DNA of 64,000 bases. Origin: Sphingomonas sp. Mn802worker (GTDB lineage: Bacteria > Pseudomonadota > Alphaproteobacteria > Sphingomonadales > Sphingomonadaceae). The translations under genes and the position numbers were made by a program. The notes under the pieces are model-generated. The model did no database searches and was not told the DNA's origin. It saw only the letters and a list, made by a program, of their open reading frames with translations. The DNA lies in the NCBI RefSeq assembly GCF_000382485.1, contig NZ_AORY01000001.1, positions 281,739 to 345,738 on the forward strand, given 5' to 3'. Shown here piece after piece: positions 27,326 through 38,635 of this stretch; positions within the stretch are counted from its first letter, which is position 1, and each line of letters starts with the position of its first letter.

Positions 27326-28012
27326 TCACGCCTGCCGCATCACCCATGGCTGTTCGCGAAACCATTTGGTGACGATGTACTTGACGCCCTCCACCACCGG
27401 CATCCCTTCGTGCAGCGTGCGCGTGTTGGGGCGACCGTCTGCTTCCATGTTGTTCCACGCGAGCAACATGCCGCGCCGCGGCACCGCACGCACGCCGCCC
27501 TGCGGGAACCAGGTCGCGCCGCCCTCCTCCACCTCGTTCAGGTAGATCATCGCCGTCCAGGTGCGCTGCCCGCCGCTCGCCTGCATCCTGGGCCAGTAGC
27601 TTTCGCCCTCATGGAAATAATCGTGGTGGGTGCGGAAATGCTGGCCCGGCGCGTAGCGCTGCCCCTGCATCGTCTCGCCGTGTGCGGGGTCGAGCCCGAG
27701 CGCGCCGGCGATCAACTCGTCGACCGCGCGGATGTCGGGCGCGGTGCGATCCATGTCGCAGCTGTCGCTGGTACGGTTGGCGCTCTTGCCCGTGTCGGAC
27801 AGCAGCGTCGAGGGTCGGCGCTGCCGCTCGATCAGCGCGACGAGATGGTCACAGGTGGCGTCGTCAAGAAAGCCGAGGCAGCGGTATGCCTGGATCGTCT
27901 CGCTCGGCAGCCGCGTCATGCGCGGATCGGCGTCAAGCCGCGCGGCGACCTGCGCGCCGATGCCAGCGCGGGCGGCCGAAGGGTGACCGGGGGGTACGCT
28001 CGTCGTGACCAT
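27326..28012 (-). CDS. 2-oxoglutarate/Fe(II) oxygenase, prolyl 4-hydroxylase type
   Basis: A 228-residue protein whose C-terminal double-stranded beta-helix has the iron triad H129-x-D131 (in FRTHHDYF) and H201 (in TLHEGMPV), plus K211 to bind 2-oxoglutarate. YLNEVEEGGATWFP is typical of prolyl 4-hydroxylase alpha-subunit-like enzymes. It probably hydroxylates a proline in a protein; the target is unknown. The frame is open far upstream, across the RcnB-like gene, but that part is not coding; the ATG at 28012 is a good start. Confidence 0.85.
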   Translation of the reverse strand: MVTTSVPPGHPSAARAGIGAQVAARLDADPRMTRLPSETIQAYRCLGFLDDATCDHLVALIERQRRPSTLLSDTGKSANRTSDSCDMDRTAPDIRAVDELIAGALGLDPAHGETMQGQRYAPGQHFRTHHDYFHEGESYWPRMQASGGQRTWTAMIYLNEVEEGGATWFPQGGVRAVPRRGMLLAWNNMEADGRPNTRTLHEGMPVVEGVKYIVTKWFREQPWVMRQA

Positions 28013-28073
28013 GCCCTTCACTCGCAAGTCGATGCGGGCGAGGCAAGCCTGACCCGCCCGACACCTGATGCGA

Positions 28074-29063
28074 TCACCAGAAGATGTCGTAGATCGCGTC
28101 GACGATCTCGCCGGTGTCGACGTCGACCAGCACCGCGTCATTGTAGTAACGCACCCAGCGATATGGGCCATATGGCTCGGGCAAACGATAAGCGAACGGA
28201 TCGTCGATCCAGTAGCTTTGCGCGAACAGGACCGGCGACAGCCGTACGCCGACGGCGAAGCGACGGTAGCCGCCGTTCCAGCCATAGGGCGCATAGTAAC
28301 GCGGCAGTCGATAGGCGGCGCGATTGCTGTTGCGGTATCCCGACCAGTCGTAGCGGCGCTGCTGCCGCCAGCCGCGATCCCAATCACGGCCGCGGCCCGC
28401 GCTCCAGCCGCGGTCCGATCCGCGCGGCGAAGCGCCCCAGCCCTGTTCGCGGCCGGCGCGGTTTCCGCGATCGTTCCAGCCGCTACGCCCAGCCCAGTCA
28501 CGATTCGGTTGCGCACCGTTCCACGCGCGATCACCGCGCCCGCGATCATCCCGGTTGCGCTGCGATGGCGCGCGGTCCGCCCAATTGCCCTCACCCGGAC
28601 CGCGCCCGGCCCAGCCGCCGCGTGCGTCGGGCACGCCGCCGTTCTCGCGTGCCCAATCCGGTGAACGAACACCTCCACGTCCGCCGCCGGGCCGCTCGCC
28701 GCGATCCCCGGACGACCAGCCCGCGGCACTGTCCGCTTGCCGCGGTGGGCCACCCGCCGGCCGGTTCCAGTCACGGTCCGGCGCCGGGGCGCTGATACCC
28801 TGTGGACCGGGGCCACGATCAGGTCGTGGACCGCGACCCTCACGGTGCCAATCGCCCCGTGCCGCACCTTCGGGACGCTGCCAGCCGCCACGGTCGCCGG
28901 TGCGCTCCTGCCCCGCCGGTCGTTCGACGCGGCCCTGCGCCTCGACCCGCGCCTGCATGCGCGCACGCATCATGTCGCGGACCGAGCCGTCCTGCGCGCT
29001 CGCCACTCCCGGTACGATCCCCGCCGCGGCTGCGAGCAGCCCGGCAACCAATGACCTGATCAT
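28074..29063 (-). CDS. RcnB family periplasmic protein
   Basis: About 329 residues: a signal peptide (residues 1-23, ending ASAQ), a very Arg/Gly/Trp/Asp-rich low-complexity middle (about residues 40-250), and a C-terminal RcnB-like domain with YYAPYGWNGGYRRFAVGVRL, YWIDDPFAYRLP and VDVDTGEIVDAIY. E. coli RcnB is a periplasmic protein affecting nickel/cobalt homeostasis; function in sphingomonads is unproved. I start at the ATG at 29063 because GGAG lies 11 nt upstream; a GTG at 29075 is possible. The next gene downstream is the prolyl hydroxylase. Confidence 0.8.
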   Translation of the reverse strand: MIRSLVAGLLAAAAGIVPGVASAQDGSVRDMMRARMQARVEAQGRVERPAGQERTGDRGGWQRPEGAARGDWHREGRGPRPDRGPGPQGISAPAPDRDWNRPAGGPPRQADSAAGWSSGDRGERPGGGRGGVRSPDWARENGGVPDARGGWAGRGPGEGNWADRAPSQRNRDDRGRGDRAWNGAQPNRDWAGRSGWNDRGNRAGREQGWGASPRGSDRGWSAGRGRDWDRGWRQQRRYDWSGYRNSNRAAYRLPRYYAPYGWNGGYRRFAVGVRLSPVLFAQSYWIDDPFAYRLPEPYGPYRWVRYYNDAVLVDVDTGEIVDAIYDIFW

Positions 29064-29265
29064 TTCGCTACGCACTCCACCACGCCGACCGATCGATCGA
29101 CACCATCTCGACCGCCACCCGGCGGATCCGGAAGGCGACGGTGAAGTGATGCACGAGGCGTGTCGAACCGTTGCTGAATTGATGCGTCAGCCAATTGACA
29201 GCTAAAGGACCCCGCAGGTCCGCAGCGCTGCTTTACGTACCGGCAGGCGCCGCGTAACCTTCGTT

Positions 29266-29880
29266 ATGGCCAAGGGAATGACAAGCGCGGTTGCGGTGGA
29301 GACGCTCACGCCGGGCAAAGACGCTGTTGCGATCCGCTCGCCCGATCTGACGCCCGCCGCATGGCTGGAGGCGGGACAGTCATTGCTGCGGCGCGGCGGT
29401 CTGCGCGCGTTGAAGCTGCGTCCGCTTGCCGAGGAGCTGCGCGTCTCGACGGGCAGCTTCTATCACCACTTCCGCGACTTCGACGACTATCAGGGCCAGC
29501 TGGCGCGTTATTTCTCCGAGGACCAGCTCGGCAGCCTGATCGATGCGCTGGAACGCGCCGCGCCCGATCCGATCGACCGTATCCGGCTGCTCGGCCAGAC
29601 GGTGCGGCGGCGGGGATCGTCGCGGCTCGCGATCGCAATGCGCGCCTGGGCGGAAAGCGACCCGCGCGCACGCGATGCGGTCGAGCGGCACGACACGCTG
29701 ATGCTCGATTTCCTGGCGCGTTGCCTGACCGCGGCAGGGTTCACCCGCGCAGAGGCGGAGATTCGCGCCTATGGACTGATTACCCTGGGGTTGAGCAAGG
29801 TGCACGCGCCGCACCTGAACATCGCGACCCTGTTCGACGACCTGCTCGACATCATGATCGCGCGGGCACCGGTGCCGTGA
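29266..29880 (+). CDS. TetR/AcrR family transcriptional regulator
   Basis: A 204-residue regulator. The N-terminal HTH is at about residues 40-70 (LKLRPLAEELRVSTGSFYHHFRDFDDY, quoted in part: VSTGSFYHHFRDF), followed by an all-helical ligand domain. An alternative start is the ATG at 29278. Its stop overlaps the GTG of the quinone oxidoreductase gene, so it heads an operon tetR-qor-gmc and probably controls it. Confidence 0.85.
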   Translation: MAKGMTSAVAVETLTPGKDAVAIRSPDLTPAAWLEAGQSLLRRGGLRALKLRPLAEELRVSTGSFYHHFRDFDDYQGQLARYFSEDQLGSLIDALERAAPDPIDRIRLLGQTVRRRGSSRLAIAMRAWAESDPRARDAVERHDTLMLDFLARCLTAAGFTRAEAEIRAYGLITLGLSKVHAPHLNIATLFDDLLDIMIARAPVP

Positions 29881-30896
29881 AGGCGCTGCGCGTCTCCGCA
29901 TTGTCGGCCGATCTGTCGGGCGTGACGCTGGACAATGTGCCGCCGCCCACGCCCCGCGACGGAGAGGTGCTGATCCGCGTCCGCGCCGCCGCGCTCAACT
30001 ATCCCGACGTGCTGATGACGCGCGGTGCGTATCAACTCAAACCGCCGCTGCCGTTCGTACCCGGCATGGAGGTCGCGGGCGAGATCGTGTCGGGCGACGG
30101 CTTCGTACCCGGCATGGAGGTCGCGGGCGAGATCGTGTCGGGCGACGGCTTCGTACCCGGTGAGGCGGTGGTCGCGGGCACGCGACTGGGTGGCTTTGCC
30201 GAGTTCGTTGCAGTCGACGCAGCAACGGTCAGGCGCAAGCCGGCGCAACTGTCGTTTGCTCAGGCGGCGAGCGTCGGGGCGACGTACCTGACCGCCTATG
30301 TCGCGCTTGTTCGGCTGGCGCGGGTCGAGCCGGGCGAGTGGGTGATGGTGCACGGTGCGACCGGCGGCGTCGGCTGGGCCACGGTCGACCTCGCCCGCGC
30401 ACTGGGAGCACGTGTCATCGCGACCGGCCGCGACGCCGCCAAGCTCGACATCCTGGGGCGCGAGCAACCCGGCACGGTCACCGTAACGCTATTGCCGACC
30501 GCACCCGGCTTTCGCGAACAGGTCAAGGAGATCACGGGTGGCGGCGCGGACGTGATCGTCGATTCAGTAGGCGGCGACGTGTTTGACGAGTCGACGCGCT
30601 GCATCGCGTTCGGTGGCCGATTGCTGGTCGTCGGCTTTACCTCTGGGCGGATCGCCGAAGTTCCGACCAACATACCGCTGATCAAAGGCTTTTCGGTGAT
30701 CGGCGTGCGCGCAGGTGAATACGGCCGACGCTTTCCGACACGTGGGCGGGAGAATGTCGACGCGATCTGGCGGATGGCGGACGAGGGGCGAATCACCCCG
30801 CGGATCGACCGCGAATACGCGCTCTCGGATTGGCGTGAAGCTTTCGCGGCGATGAGCGAGAGCCGCATGGTTGGCAAGCTGGTTCTGATACCCTGA
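29877..30896 (+). CDS. NADPH:quinone oxidoreductase family (zinc-free MDR), with internal 16-residue duplication
   Basis: A 339-residue medium-chain reductase. The N-terminal GroES-like domain has AAALNYPDVLMTRGAYQ; the Rossmann domain has VHGATGGVGWATVDLA. The zinc ligands of alcohol dehydrogenases are absent, fitting the quinone oxidoreductase branch. Residues 60-91 hold a perfect in-frame tandem copy of a 16-residue segment (FVPGMEVAGEIVSGDG twice); without it the length would be 323, the usual size. The enzyme may therefore be altered. The GTG start overlaps the tetR stop (GTGA). Confidence 0.88.
   Translation: MKALRVSALSADLSGVTLDNVPPPTPRDGEVLIRVRAAALNYPDVLMTRGAYQLKPPLPFVPGMEVAGEIVSGDGFVPGMEVAGEIVSGDGFVPGEAVVAGTRLGGFAEFVAVDAATVRRKPAQLSFAQAASVGATYLTAYVALVRLARVEPGEWVMVHGATGGVGWATVDLARALGARVIATGRDAAKLDILGREQPGTVTVTLLPTAPGFREQVKEITGGGADVIVDSVGGDVFDESTRCIAFGGRLLVVGFTSGRIAEVPTNIPLIKGFSVIGVRAGEYGRRFPTRGRENVDAIWRMADEGRITPRIDREYALSDWREAFAAMSESRMVGKLVLIP
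30054..30160 (+). repeat. 48-bp perfect tandem duplication inside the quinone oxidoreductase gene
   Basis: Copies at 30054-30101 and 30102-30149 are identical by eye and keep the reading frame; the first 11 bases (TTCGTACCCGG) recur a third time at 30150-30160. That 11-bp direct repeat, which would have flanked the unit in the ancestral gene, gives a simple slippage origin. Confidence 0.95.
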
Positions 30897-30956
30897 ACGA
30901 AGATGCGGCGCGATCCCGTCGGATGAACGGGACGCGGCGATGATGGAGAGGACACG

Positions 30957-32570
30957 ATGCCCGGCTACGATTACGTCATCATCGGCGGCGGCTCCGCCGG
31001 CTGCACGCTCGCCGCGCGGTTGAGCGAGGATCCGGCGGCAAGCGTCTGCCTGATCGAGGCGGGCGGCGCGAACAAGGAAATGCTGGTGCGGATGCCCGCG
31101 GGCGTCGGCAATCTCATCAAGGCGAAGGGCAAGCACAATTGGGGCTTCTGGACCGAGCCCGAGCCGCACCTGAACAATCGCCGCTTGTGGTGGCCACGCG
31201 GGCGCGGGCTCGGCGGATCGTCGTCGATCAACGGCATGATCTACACCCGCGGGCACCCGCGCGATTACGACGAGTGGCGGCAGACGGGGCTGGCCGGCTG
31301 GGGTTGGGACGACGTGCTCCCCTATTTCCGCCGGCTGGAGGGGCATCACCGCGGCAAAAGCAATGGGCTGCACGGGGCCGCAGGACCGCTGCACGTCTCG
31401 GCCGGGGAAAGCGACAGCCCGTTTCACGACGCGCTGGTCGAGGCCGGGCGGCAGGCTGGCTACCCGCTAACCGACGATTTCAACGGTGCGCAGCAGGAAG
31501 GGTTCGGTCGTTACGACCTGACGATCAGCAACGGGCAGCGCTGGTCCGCCGCCGCCGCCTATCTCCGCCCCGCGCTGTCGCGCCCCAACCTGACCGTCAT
31601 CACCGACGCGCGCACGTCGCAAATCGTGGTCGAGCGCGGGCGTGCCGTTGCGGTGGAGTATCTGCGCGGGCGAGAACGTGCCCGGGCCGACGTGTTCGGG
31701 GAGGCACTGCTTACCGCCGGCGCGGTGCAGTCACCGCATATCCTGCAGCTGTCCGGGATCGGCGATGCCGCCGCGCTTCGCGATGCGGGCGTGACCCCGG
31801 TGCACGACCTGCCCGGCGTCGGCGCGAACATGCAGGATCACCTCGACGTCATCATGAACTGGACCACCAGGGGGCTGATGACGGGCTATTCGGCGACGCG
31901 CGGGCTGGCGATGCTGAGGACCGGGCTGGACTATGCTTTGCGCGGTCGCGGACTGGGGCGGCAGCAGTTCCTGGAAAGCGGCGCATTCCTGCGCTCACGC
32001 GACGGGCTGGAGCGACCCGATGTGCAGATCCACGGCGTGCTCGCCATCATGCGCGACCATGGGCGCACGCAGGTGAAAGAGGACGGCTTCTCGCTGCATC
32101 TGTGCCAGTTGCGCCCGGAAAGTCGAGGCCGGATCGCGCTCGGCTCAGCCGACCCGACCGACGAACCCCTGATCTACGCCAATTACCTCGCCACGCCGGA
32201 GGATCGACGCGTCATGCGCGAATGCGTCAAGATCGGGCGCGATGTCGCGAGCCAGCACGCGCTCGATCCTTACCGCGCCGACGAGATCTATCCGGGCATG
32301 ACCGTGCGTACCGACCCGGAGATCGACGCCTGGGTCCGCGCCACGGCGGAAACGATCTACCACCCGGTCGGGACATGCAAGATGGGTCCAGACAGCGATC
32401 CGAATGCCGTGGTCGACGGCGCCTTGCGCGTGCGCGGCATCGAGCGGCTGCGCGTCGTCGACGCCTCGGTGATGCCGACGCTCGTCGGATCGAACACCAA
32501 CGCGCCGACGATCATGATCGCGGAGAAGGCTGCCGACATGGTCCGCGGACGGACGCTGGCGGCGGCCTGA
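30957..32570 (+). CDS. GMC family FAD-dependent alcohol/choline dehydrogenase
   Basis: A 537-residue flavoprotein starting with the FAD motif YVIIGGGSAGCTLAARLSE. It has the GMC signatures RGRGLGGSSSINGMIYTRG and GAVQSPHILQLSGIG, and the C-terminal HPVGTCKMG with the catalytic histidine. Such enzymes oxidise primary alcohols or choline to aldehydes. GGAGAGG lies 7 nt upstream of the ATG. It is the last gene of the tetR-qor-gmc operon, which suggests oxidation of an alcohol and handling of its product; the substrate is unknown. Confidence 0.9.
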   Translation: MPGYDYVIIGGGSAGCTLAARLSEDPAASVCLIEAGGANKEMLVRMPAGVGNLIKAKGKHNWGFWTEPEPHLNNRRLWWPRGRGLGGSSSINGMIYTRGHPRDYDEWRQTGLAGWGWDDVLPYFRRLEGHHRGKSNGLHGAAGPLHVSAGESDSPFHDALVEAGRQAGYPLTDDFNGAQQEGFGRYDLTISNGQRWSAAAAYLRPALSRPNLTVITDARTSQIVVERGRAVAVEYLRGRERARADVFGEALLTAGAVQSPHILQLSGIGDAAALRDAGVTPVHDLPGVGANMQDHLDVIMNWTTRGLMTGYSATRGLAMLRTGLDYALRGRGLGRQQFLESGAFLRSRDGLERPDVQIHGVLAIMRDHGRTQVKEDGFSLHLCQLRPESRGRIALGSADPTDEPLIYANYLATPEDRRVMRECVKIGRDVASQHALDPYRADEIYPGMTVRTDPEIDAWVRATAETIYHPVGTCKMGPDSDPNAVVDGALRVRGIERLRVVDASVMPTLVGSNTNAPTIMIAEKAADMVRGRTLAAA

Positions 32571-32591
32571 CGCGGAGCCGGATGGACGCGA

Positions 32592-35438
32592 TCAGGCGCA
32601 GATCGCGTGCAGCCGCGCGATCAGCTCGTCGCGCGTGAAAGGTTTGCGGATCACCCGCTCGTCGGGCACGTCACGGATCGCGTCGGCATCGGCGTAACCG
32701 GTGACGAACAGGACCGGCAGCCCCGGCCAGCGCCGCTGCGCCAGCGTGCGGAACTGCGCACCGTTCATCTGCGGCATCGCAAAATCGGCGACCACCGCGT
32801 CGACACGGCCGATCTCCTCCATCGCGTCAAGCGCACCCTGTCCGCCCGCCGCCTCGATCACCCGGCAACCAGCATCACGCAGCATGTCGGCGGTGACGCT
32901 GCGCACCGCATCCTCGTCGTCGAGCACCAGGATGGTGCGCCCGGAGATATCGCGCGGTCCTGCGGGAACTGGCCTCGCGACAGCAGGAACCGCAGCACCA
33001 CGCGGCAGGAAGACGCTGACGGTTGTACCGCGATCGATCACCGAGTCGATCCGCACGCCGCCGCCCGATTGCTTGGCGAAGCCGAACACCTGCGCGAGGC
33101 CGAGGCCCGACCCCTTGCCGATCTCCTTGGTGGTGAAGAACGGCTCGAACGCGCGCGCCAGCACGTCCTCGCTCATGCCCGTGCCGGTGTCGGTCACCGA
33201 CACCGCGACGTAATCGCCGGCGGGTGGTTCCTCCGGCCGATCGGCGGGCCCACGCGCGACATTGGCGGTCGCAACCGTCAGTGTGCCGCCGCCCGGCATC
33301 GCGTCACGCGCGTTGATCGCGAGGTTGAGGATGATGAGTTCGATCTGCGTCGGATCGACCAGCGCGGGCCACAATCCATCCGCCAGCGTCGTCTCGATCG
33401 CGATCGAGCGGCCAAGCGTGCTCTGCATCAGCGCGCTCATCCCCGACACGGTCTCGTTCAGGTCGACCGTTCTCGTCTCCAGATGCTGCCGGCGCGAAAA
33501 GGCAAGCAATTGCGCGGTCAGCGTCGCGCCGCGCTGCGCCGCGGTGCGGATGTGATCGAGCCGTTGCAGCGTCCGATCGTCGAGGCCCGCCTTGTGCGCA
33601 GTCCGCGCGAGCACGTCGACGTTGCCGAGCACCACCGTCAGCAGGTTGTTGAAATCATGCGCCACGCCCGAGGTTAGTTGCCCAACCGCCTCCAGCCGCT
33701 GCAACTGGTGCAGCGTCTCCTCGACCCGCTCGCGCTCGCCGATCTGTTCGCGAAGCTCGGCGGTACGCTCGGCGATGCGCGTCTCCAGCGCCTCGCCGGC
33801 CAGATGCGCGTCGGTCACGTCGATCGCGCAGCCGACATGGCCGAGGAACGTGTCGCCGACGAGATGCGGGCGCAGCTCGACATGAATCCAGCGCGTCTCG
33901 CCAACGGCGGTGCGCACCGCATAGTCGCGGCCGAGCGACTTTCGTCGTTCAAGAAAGACCGGACGCGCGGCATCGAGCGCGCGCACATCCGCGTCGGTCA
34001 GGATCGCGCCCCACCCTTCCCGCAGCATCCGCTCGGGAGGAACACCGAGCATCGTCTCAAAGCCACGATTGACGAACACCAGCCGACCGTCCTGATCGGA
34101 CATCCACACCAATGCGGGCAAACTGTCCGACAGCGCGCGGAACCGACGCTCGCTTTCCTTCAACTGTTCGCCATCGACCTTGCGGCGGGTGACGTCGATC
34201 AAACTGCCGAGCGCGCGCGTGCACCGGTCCTCCGCGTCGAAGAAGGCGCGGCCCTTCGCCGTCAACCATCGAACGACGCCCGTATCCGCGCGGACGATCC
34301 GGTACTCGACATCATAGGCCGCGCGGCGAACCGGATCGGTCGTCGCCTGCAACGCGGCACGCACCATGTCACGGTCGTCGGCGTGCACGCGCGCGTAGAA
34401 TTCGTCGATCGTCACCGACCGGTCGAACGGCAGGCCGAAGATCGTCTTGGTGCGCGACGAACAGTTGAGCACGCCGGTCGCCACGTCGACGTCCCACGTC
34501 CCGATCTCCGCCGCCTCGGTCGCGAGTTCCAGCGACTCCCTGCTGGCGAGCAGCGCTTCCTCGGCGCGGTGGCGCTCGGTGACGTCGATCCCTTCGACAA
34601 AGACGCCGGTCACCGCACCGGTGGCGTCCTTGATCGGTTGGTAGACGAAATCGAGCAGCCGCTCCTGATCGGCTTGCCCGTCAATGCCATCAAGGCGCAG
34701 CGTCCGGTTCTGCCCGAAGAAGGGCGTGCCCGTCGCAACCACGGTGTCGAGCAAGTCGAGGAATCCCTGCTCCACCGCCTCCGGTACTGCCTCGGCGATC
34801 GTTCGCCCGACCACGTCGCGTCCGCCCAGCAGCCGCCGGTACGATGCATTAGCAAGCTCGAAGCGATGGCCGGGTTCACGCATCACCGCCATGAAGCTGG
34901 GTGCGGCATCGAACATCTCGGCCAGCCGGGCATGGTCCTCCGCGATCGCCCGCGCGGCACGGACGCGGTCGGTCGTCTCCGACACGATGCACAGCACGCC
35001 GCCGACGCTGCCGTCGCGCAGCAATACCGGCGAGTAGGAAATATCGAAGAACACTTCCTCACCATAGCCGTGACGCTCGATATAGAACGGCCGGTCCTTC
35101 GCGGTGTAAGTCTCGCCTGTCTGACGCACATGATCGAGCAGCGGGTGCAGGTCGCCCCACAGCTCCGCCCACGCCTCACAGCCCGGTTGGCCAAGCGCGG
35201 CAGGATGTTTGGTCCCGATCGTCGGCGCATAGGCATCGTTGTAGAAAGCGACGTAATCTTCGCCCCAGAACAGCACGATCTCGGCGGCAGCAGGCAGGAG
35301 CAGCGCCACCGCGTTGACCAGTTCGGCCGGCCAATGCTCGACCGGGCCGAGCGAGGTGGTATCCCAATCGTGCGCGCTGATGCGCTCCCCCATTTCGGAG
35401 CCGGCGAACAGGGCGATCGGGGAGCGTACCTCGTTCAT
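32592..35438 (-). CDS. Four-PAS hybrid sensor histidine kinase with receiver domain
   Basis: A 948-residue cytoplasmic hybrid kinase. Four PAS-like domains occupy roughly residues 1-155, 165-290, 300-425 and 430-550, each ending in an IDVT/TD-type linker. Then come a coiled coil, a HisKA domain with H in TSGVAHDFNNLL, a HATPase domain (NLAINARDAMPGGG, GSGLGLAQVFGFAKQSGG) and a C-terminal receiver with the phospho-Asp in VVADFAMPQMNG. No membrane helix is seen, so it senses an internal signal. I saw no LOV-type GRNCRFLQ motif in the PAS domains. The start at 35438 is preferred; the open frame upstream overlaps nadE and is not coding. Confidence 0.88.
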   Translation of the reverse strand: MNEVRSPIALFAGSEMGERISAHDWDTTSLGPVEHWPAELVNAVALLLPAAAEIVLFWGEDYVAFYNDAYAPTIGTKHPAALGQPGCEAWAELWGDLHPLLDHVRQTGETYTAKDRPFYIERHGYGEEVFFDISYSPVLLRDGSVGGVLCIVSETTDRVRAARAIAEDHARLAEMFDAAPSFMAVMREPGHRFELANASYRRLLGGRDVVGRTIAEAVPEAVEQGFLDLLDTVVATGTPFFGQNRTLRLDGIDGQADQERLLDFVYQPIKDATGAVTGVFVEGIDVTERHRAEEALLASRESLELATEAAEIGTWDVDVATGVLNCSSRTKTIFGLPFDRSVTIDEFYARVHADDRDMVRAALQATTDPVRRAAYDVEYRIVRADTGVVRWLTAKGRAFFDAEDRCTRALGSLIDVTRRKVDGEQLKESERRFRALSDSLPALVWMSDQDGRLVFVNRGFETMLGVPPERMLREGWGAILTDADVRALDAARPVFLERRKSLGRDYAVRTAVGETRWIHVELRPHLVGDTFLGHVGCAIDVTDAHLAGEALETRIAERTAELREQIGERERVEETLHQLQRLEAVGQLTSGVAHDFNNLLTVVLGNVDVLARTAHKAGLDDRTLQRLDHIRTAAQRGATLTAQLLAFSRRQHLETRTVDLNETVSGMSALMQSTLGRSIAIETTLADGLWPALVDPTQIELIILNLAINARDAMPGGGTLTVATANVARGPADRPEEPPAGDYVAVSVTDTGTGMSEDVLARAFEPFFTTKEIGKGSGLGLAQVFGFAKQSGGGVRIDSVIDRGTTVSVFLPRGAAVPAVARPVPAGPRDISGRTILVLDDEDAVRSVTADMLRDAGCRVIEAAGGQGALDAMEEIGRVDAVVADFAMPQMNGAQFRTLAQRRWPGLPVLFVTGYADADAIRDVPDERVIRKPFTRDELIARLHAICA

Positions 35439-35516
35439 CGTGGCGCCACGATGCAACGGGGAACGGCGCGCGCGCAAGTTGGCATTTGCGGCCCCAACCG
35501 CGTAACGCTTGGCCGC

Positions 35517-37553
<2,037 letters not shown>

Positions 37554-37566
37554 GCGTTCCTCGCAT

Positions 37567-37591
37567 TGAACCTCCGTCACGCACGCCCGTT
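37567..37591 (+). promoter_or_regulatory. Candidate EcfG-type general stress promoter
   Basis: TGAAC (37567-37571), 16 nt, then CGTT (37588-37591), one mismatch from the alphaproteobacterial EcfG consensus GGAAC-N16/17-CGTT. It lies 26 nt upstream of the Tat-signal dehydrogenase gene. Such short motifs occur by chance. Confidence 0.35.
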
Positions 37592-37617
37592 GCGGCAGTA
37601 GCAGGTGGAGAACGGCG

Positions 37618-38631
37618 ATGGACGAGACGGGAACGAGCAGGCGCACAGTTCTGGGCGGCGCGGCGGCGGCAGCAGGCATGATGCTGGGCGGTAGCGCGGC
37701 CGAGGCTCAGATCAACAGCGGCAACGCGCCGGCACAGGGCACGCCCGCTGCTGGTCTGCAGGATCCGCGCACCAAATACACCAACACGCCTTTTCCCGAG
37801 CAGCGTCAGCCATGGCCGGCGCTGCAGAGCAAGATGACGCCGCGACCCGACTGCGGCGAAACCTCCTATCGTGGCTCGGGCAAGCTGACCGGGCGCAAGG
37901 CGCTGGTGACGGGCGGCGACAGCGGCATCGGGCGCGCCGCCGCGATCGCCTTCGCGCGCGAAGGCGCCGACGTCGCGATCAACTATTATCCGACTGAGGA
38001 GCCGGACGCGCAGGAGGTCGCACAGCTGATCCGAGCCGCCGGGCGCAAGGCGGTGCTGTTGCCCGCCGACATCCGCAGCCGCGACAATTGCGAGAAGATC
38101 GTCGCGAGCGCGGTCCGGCAGCTCGGCGGGCTCGACATCCTCGTCAACAATGCGGCGTACCAGCAAAGCAAGGAGAGCATCTTCGACATCAGCGACGAAC
38201 AGATGGTCCGCACGTTCGAAACCAATTATTTCGCGATGTTCCGCATCAGCAAGGCCGCGATTCCCTCGATGCCGCCGGGTTCGGTCATCATCAACACCGG
38301 ATCGGTCAACAGCTACGACCCCGAGCCGGAACTGCTCGACTATGCCTCGACCAAGGGCGCGATCCTGATCTTCACGAAGGGGCTAGCGAAGCAGCTCGCC
38401 AAGCGCGGCATCCGCGTCAACATGGTCGCGCCGGGGCCGTTCTGGACCCCGTTGCAGGTCGCAGGCGGGCAGTTGCCGGGCAAGATGGGCGAGTTCGGAC
38501 AGACGCAGCCGCTCGGCCGCGCGGGTCAGCCCGCCGAGCTTGCCGCGCACTACGTCCTGCTCGCCTCGGGCGAATCGAGCTATACCACCGGCGGCGCTGT
38601 CGGCGGCAACGGCGGGAAGGGCAACCCGTAA
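37618..38631 (+). CDS. Short-chain dehydrogenase/reductase with Tat-like signal
   Basis: A 337-residue classical SDR, YghA-like. The first 32 residues look like a twin-arginine signal (SRRTVLGGAAAAAG, then AEAQ). The SDR core starts at about residue 85 with VTGGDSGIGRAAAIAFA; NNAA, the active-site serine region and the YASTK catalytic motif follow. SDRs with this N-terminal linker (YTNTPFPEQRQPWPALQSKM) form a recognisable group often tied to general stress. If exported it would fold with its cofactor in the cytoplasm first. GGTGGAG precedes the ATG. Confidence 0.88.
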   Translation: MDETGTSRRTVLGGAAAAAGMMLGGSAAEAQINSGNAPAQGTPAAGLQDPRTKYTNTPFPEQRQPWPALQSKMTPRPDCGETSYRGSGKLTGRKALVTGGDSGIGRAAAIAFAREGADVAINYYPTEEPDAQEVAQLIRAAGRKAVLLPADIRSRDNCEKIVASAVRQLGGLDILVNNAAYQQSKESIFDISDEQMVRTFETNYFAMFRISKAAIPSMPPGSVIINTGSVNSYDPEPELLDYASTKGAILIFTKGLAKQLAKRGIRVNMVAPGPFWTPLQVAGGQLPGKMGEFGQTQPLGRAGQPAELAAHYVLLASGESSYTTGGAVGGNGGKGNP

Positions 38632-38635
38632 GCGG

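Noticed and set aside
28013..28966. Upstream extension of the prolyl hydroxylase frame
   Set aside because: Overlaps the RcnB-like gene in another frame; Arg/Ala/Pro-rich with no motif.
30054..30160. Possible CRISPR-like or mobile repeat
   Set aside because: Only two identical, directly abutting copies with no spacers, in frame inside a gene; a simple tandem duplication explains it.
33678..35516. Upstream extension of the nadE frame
   Set aside because: It runs antisense through the hybrid kinase and carries no recognisable sequence; nadE begins normally at 35517.
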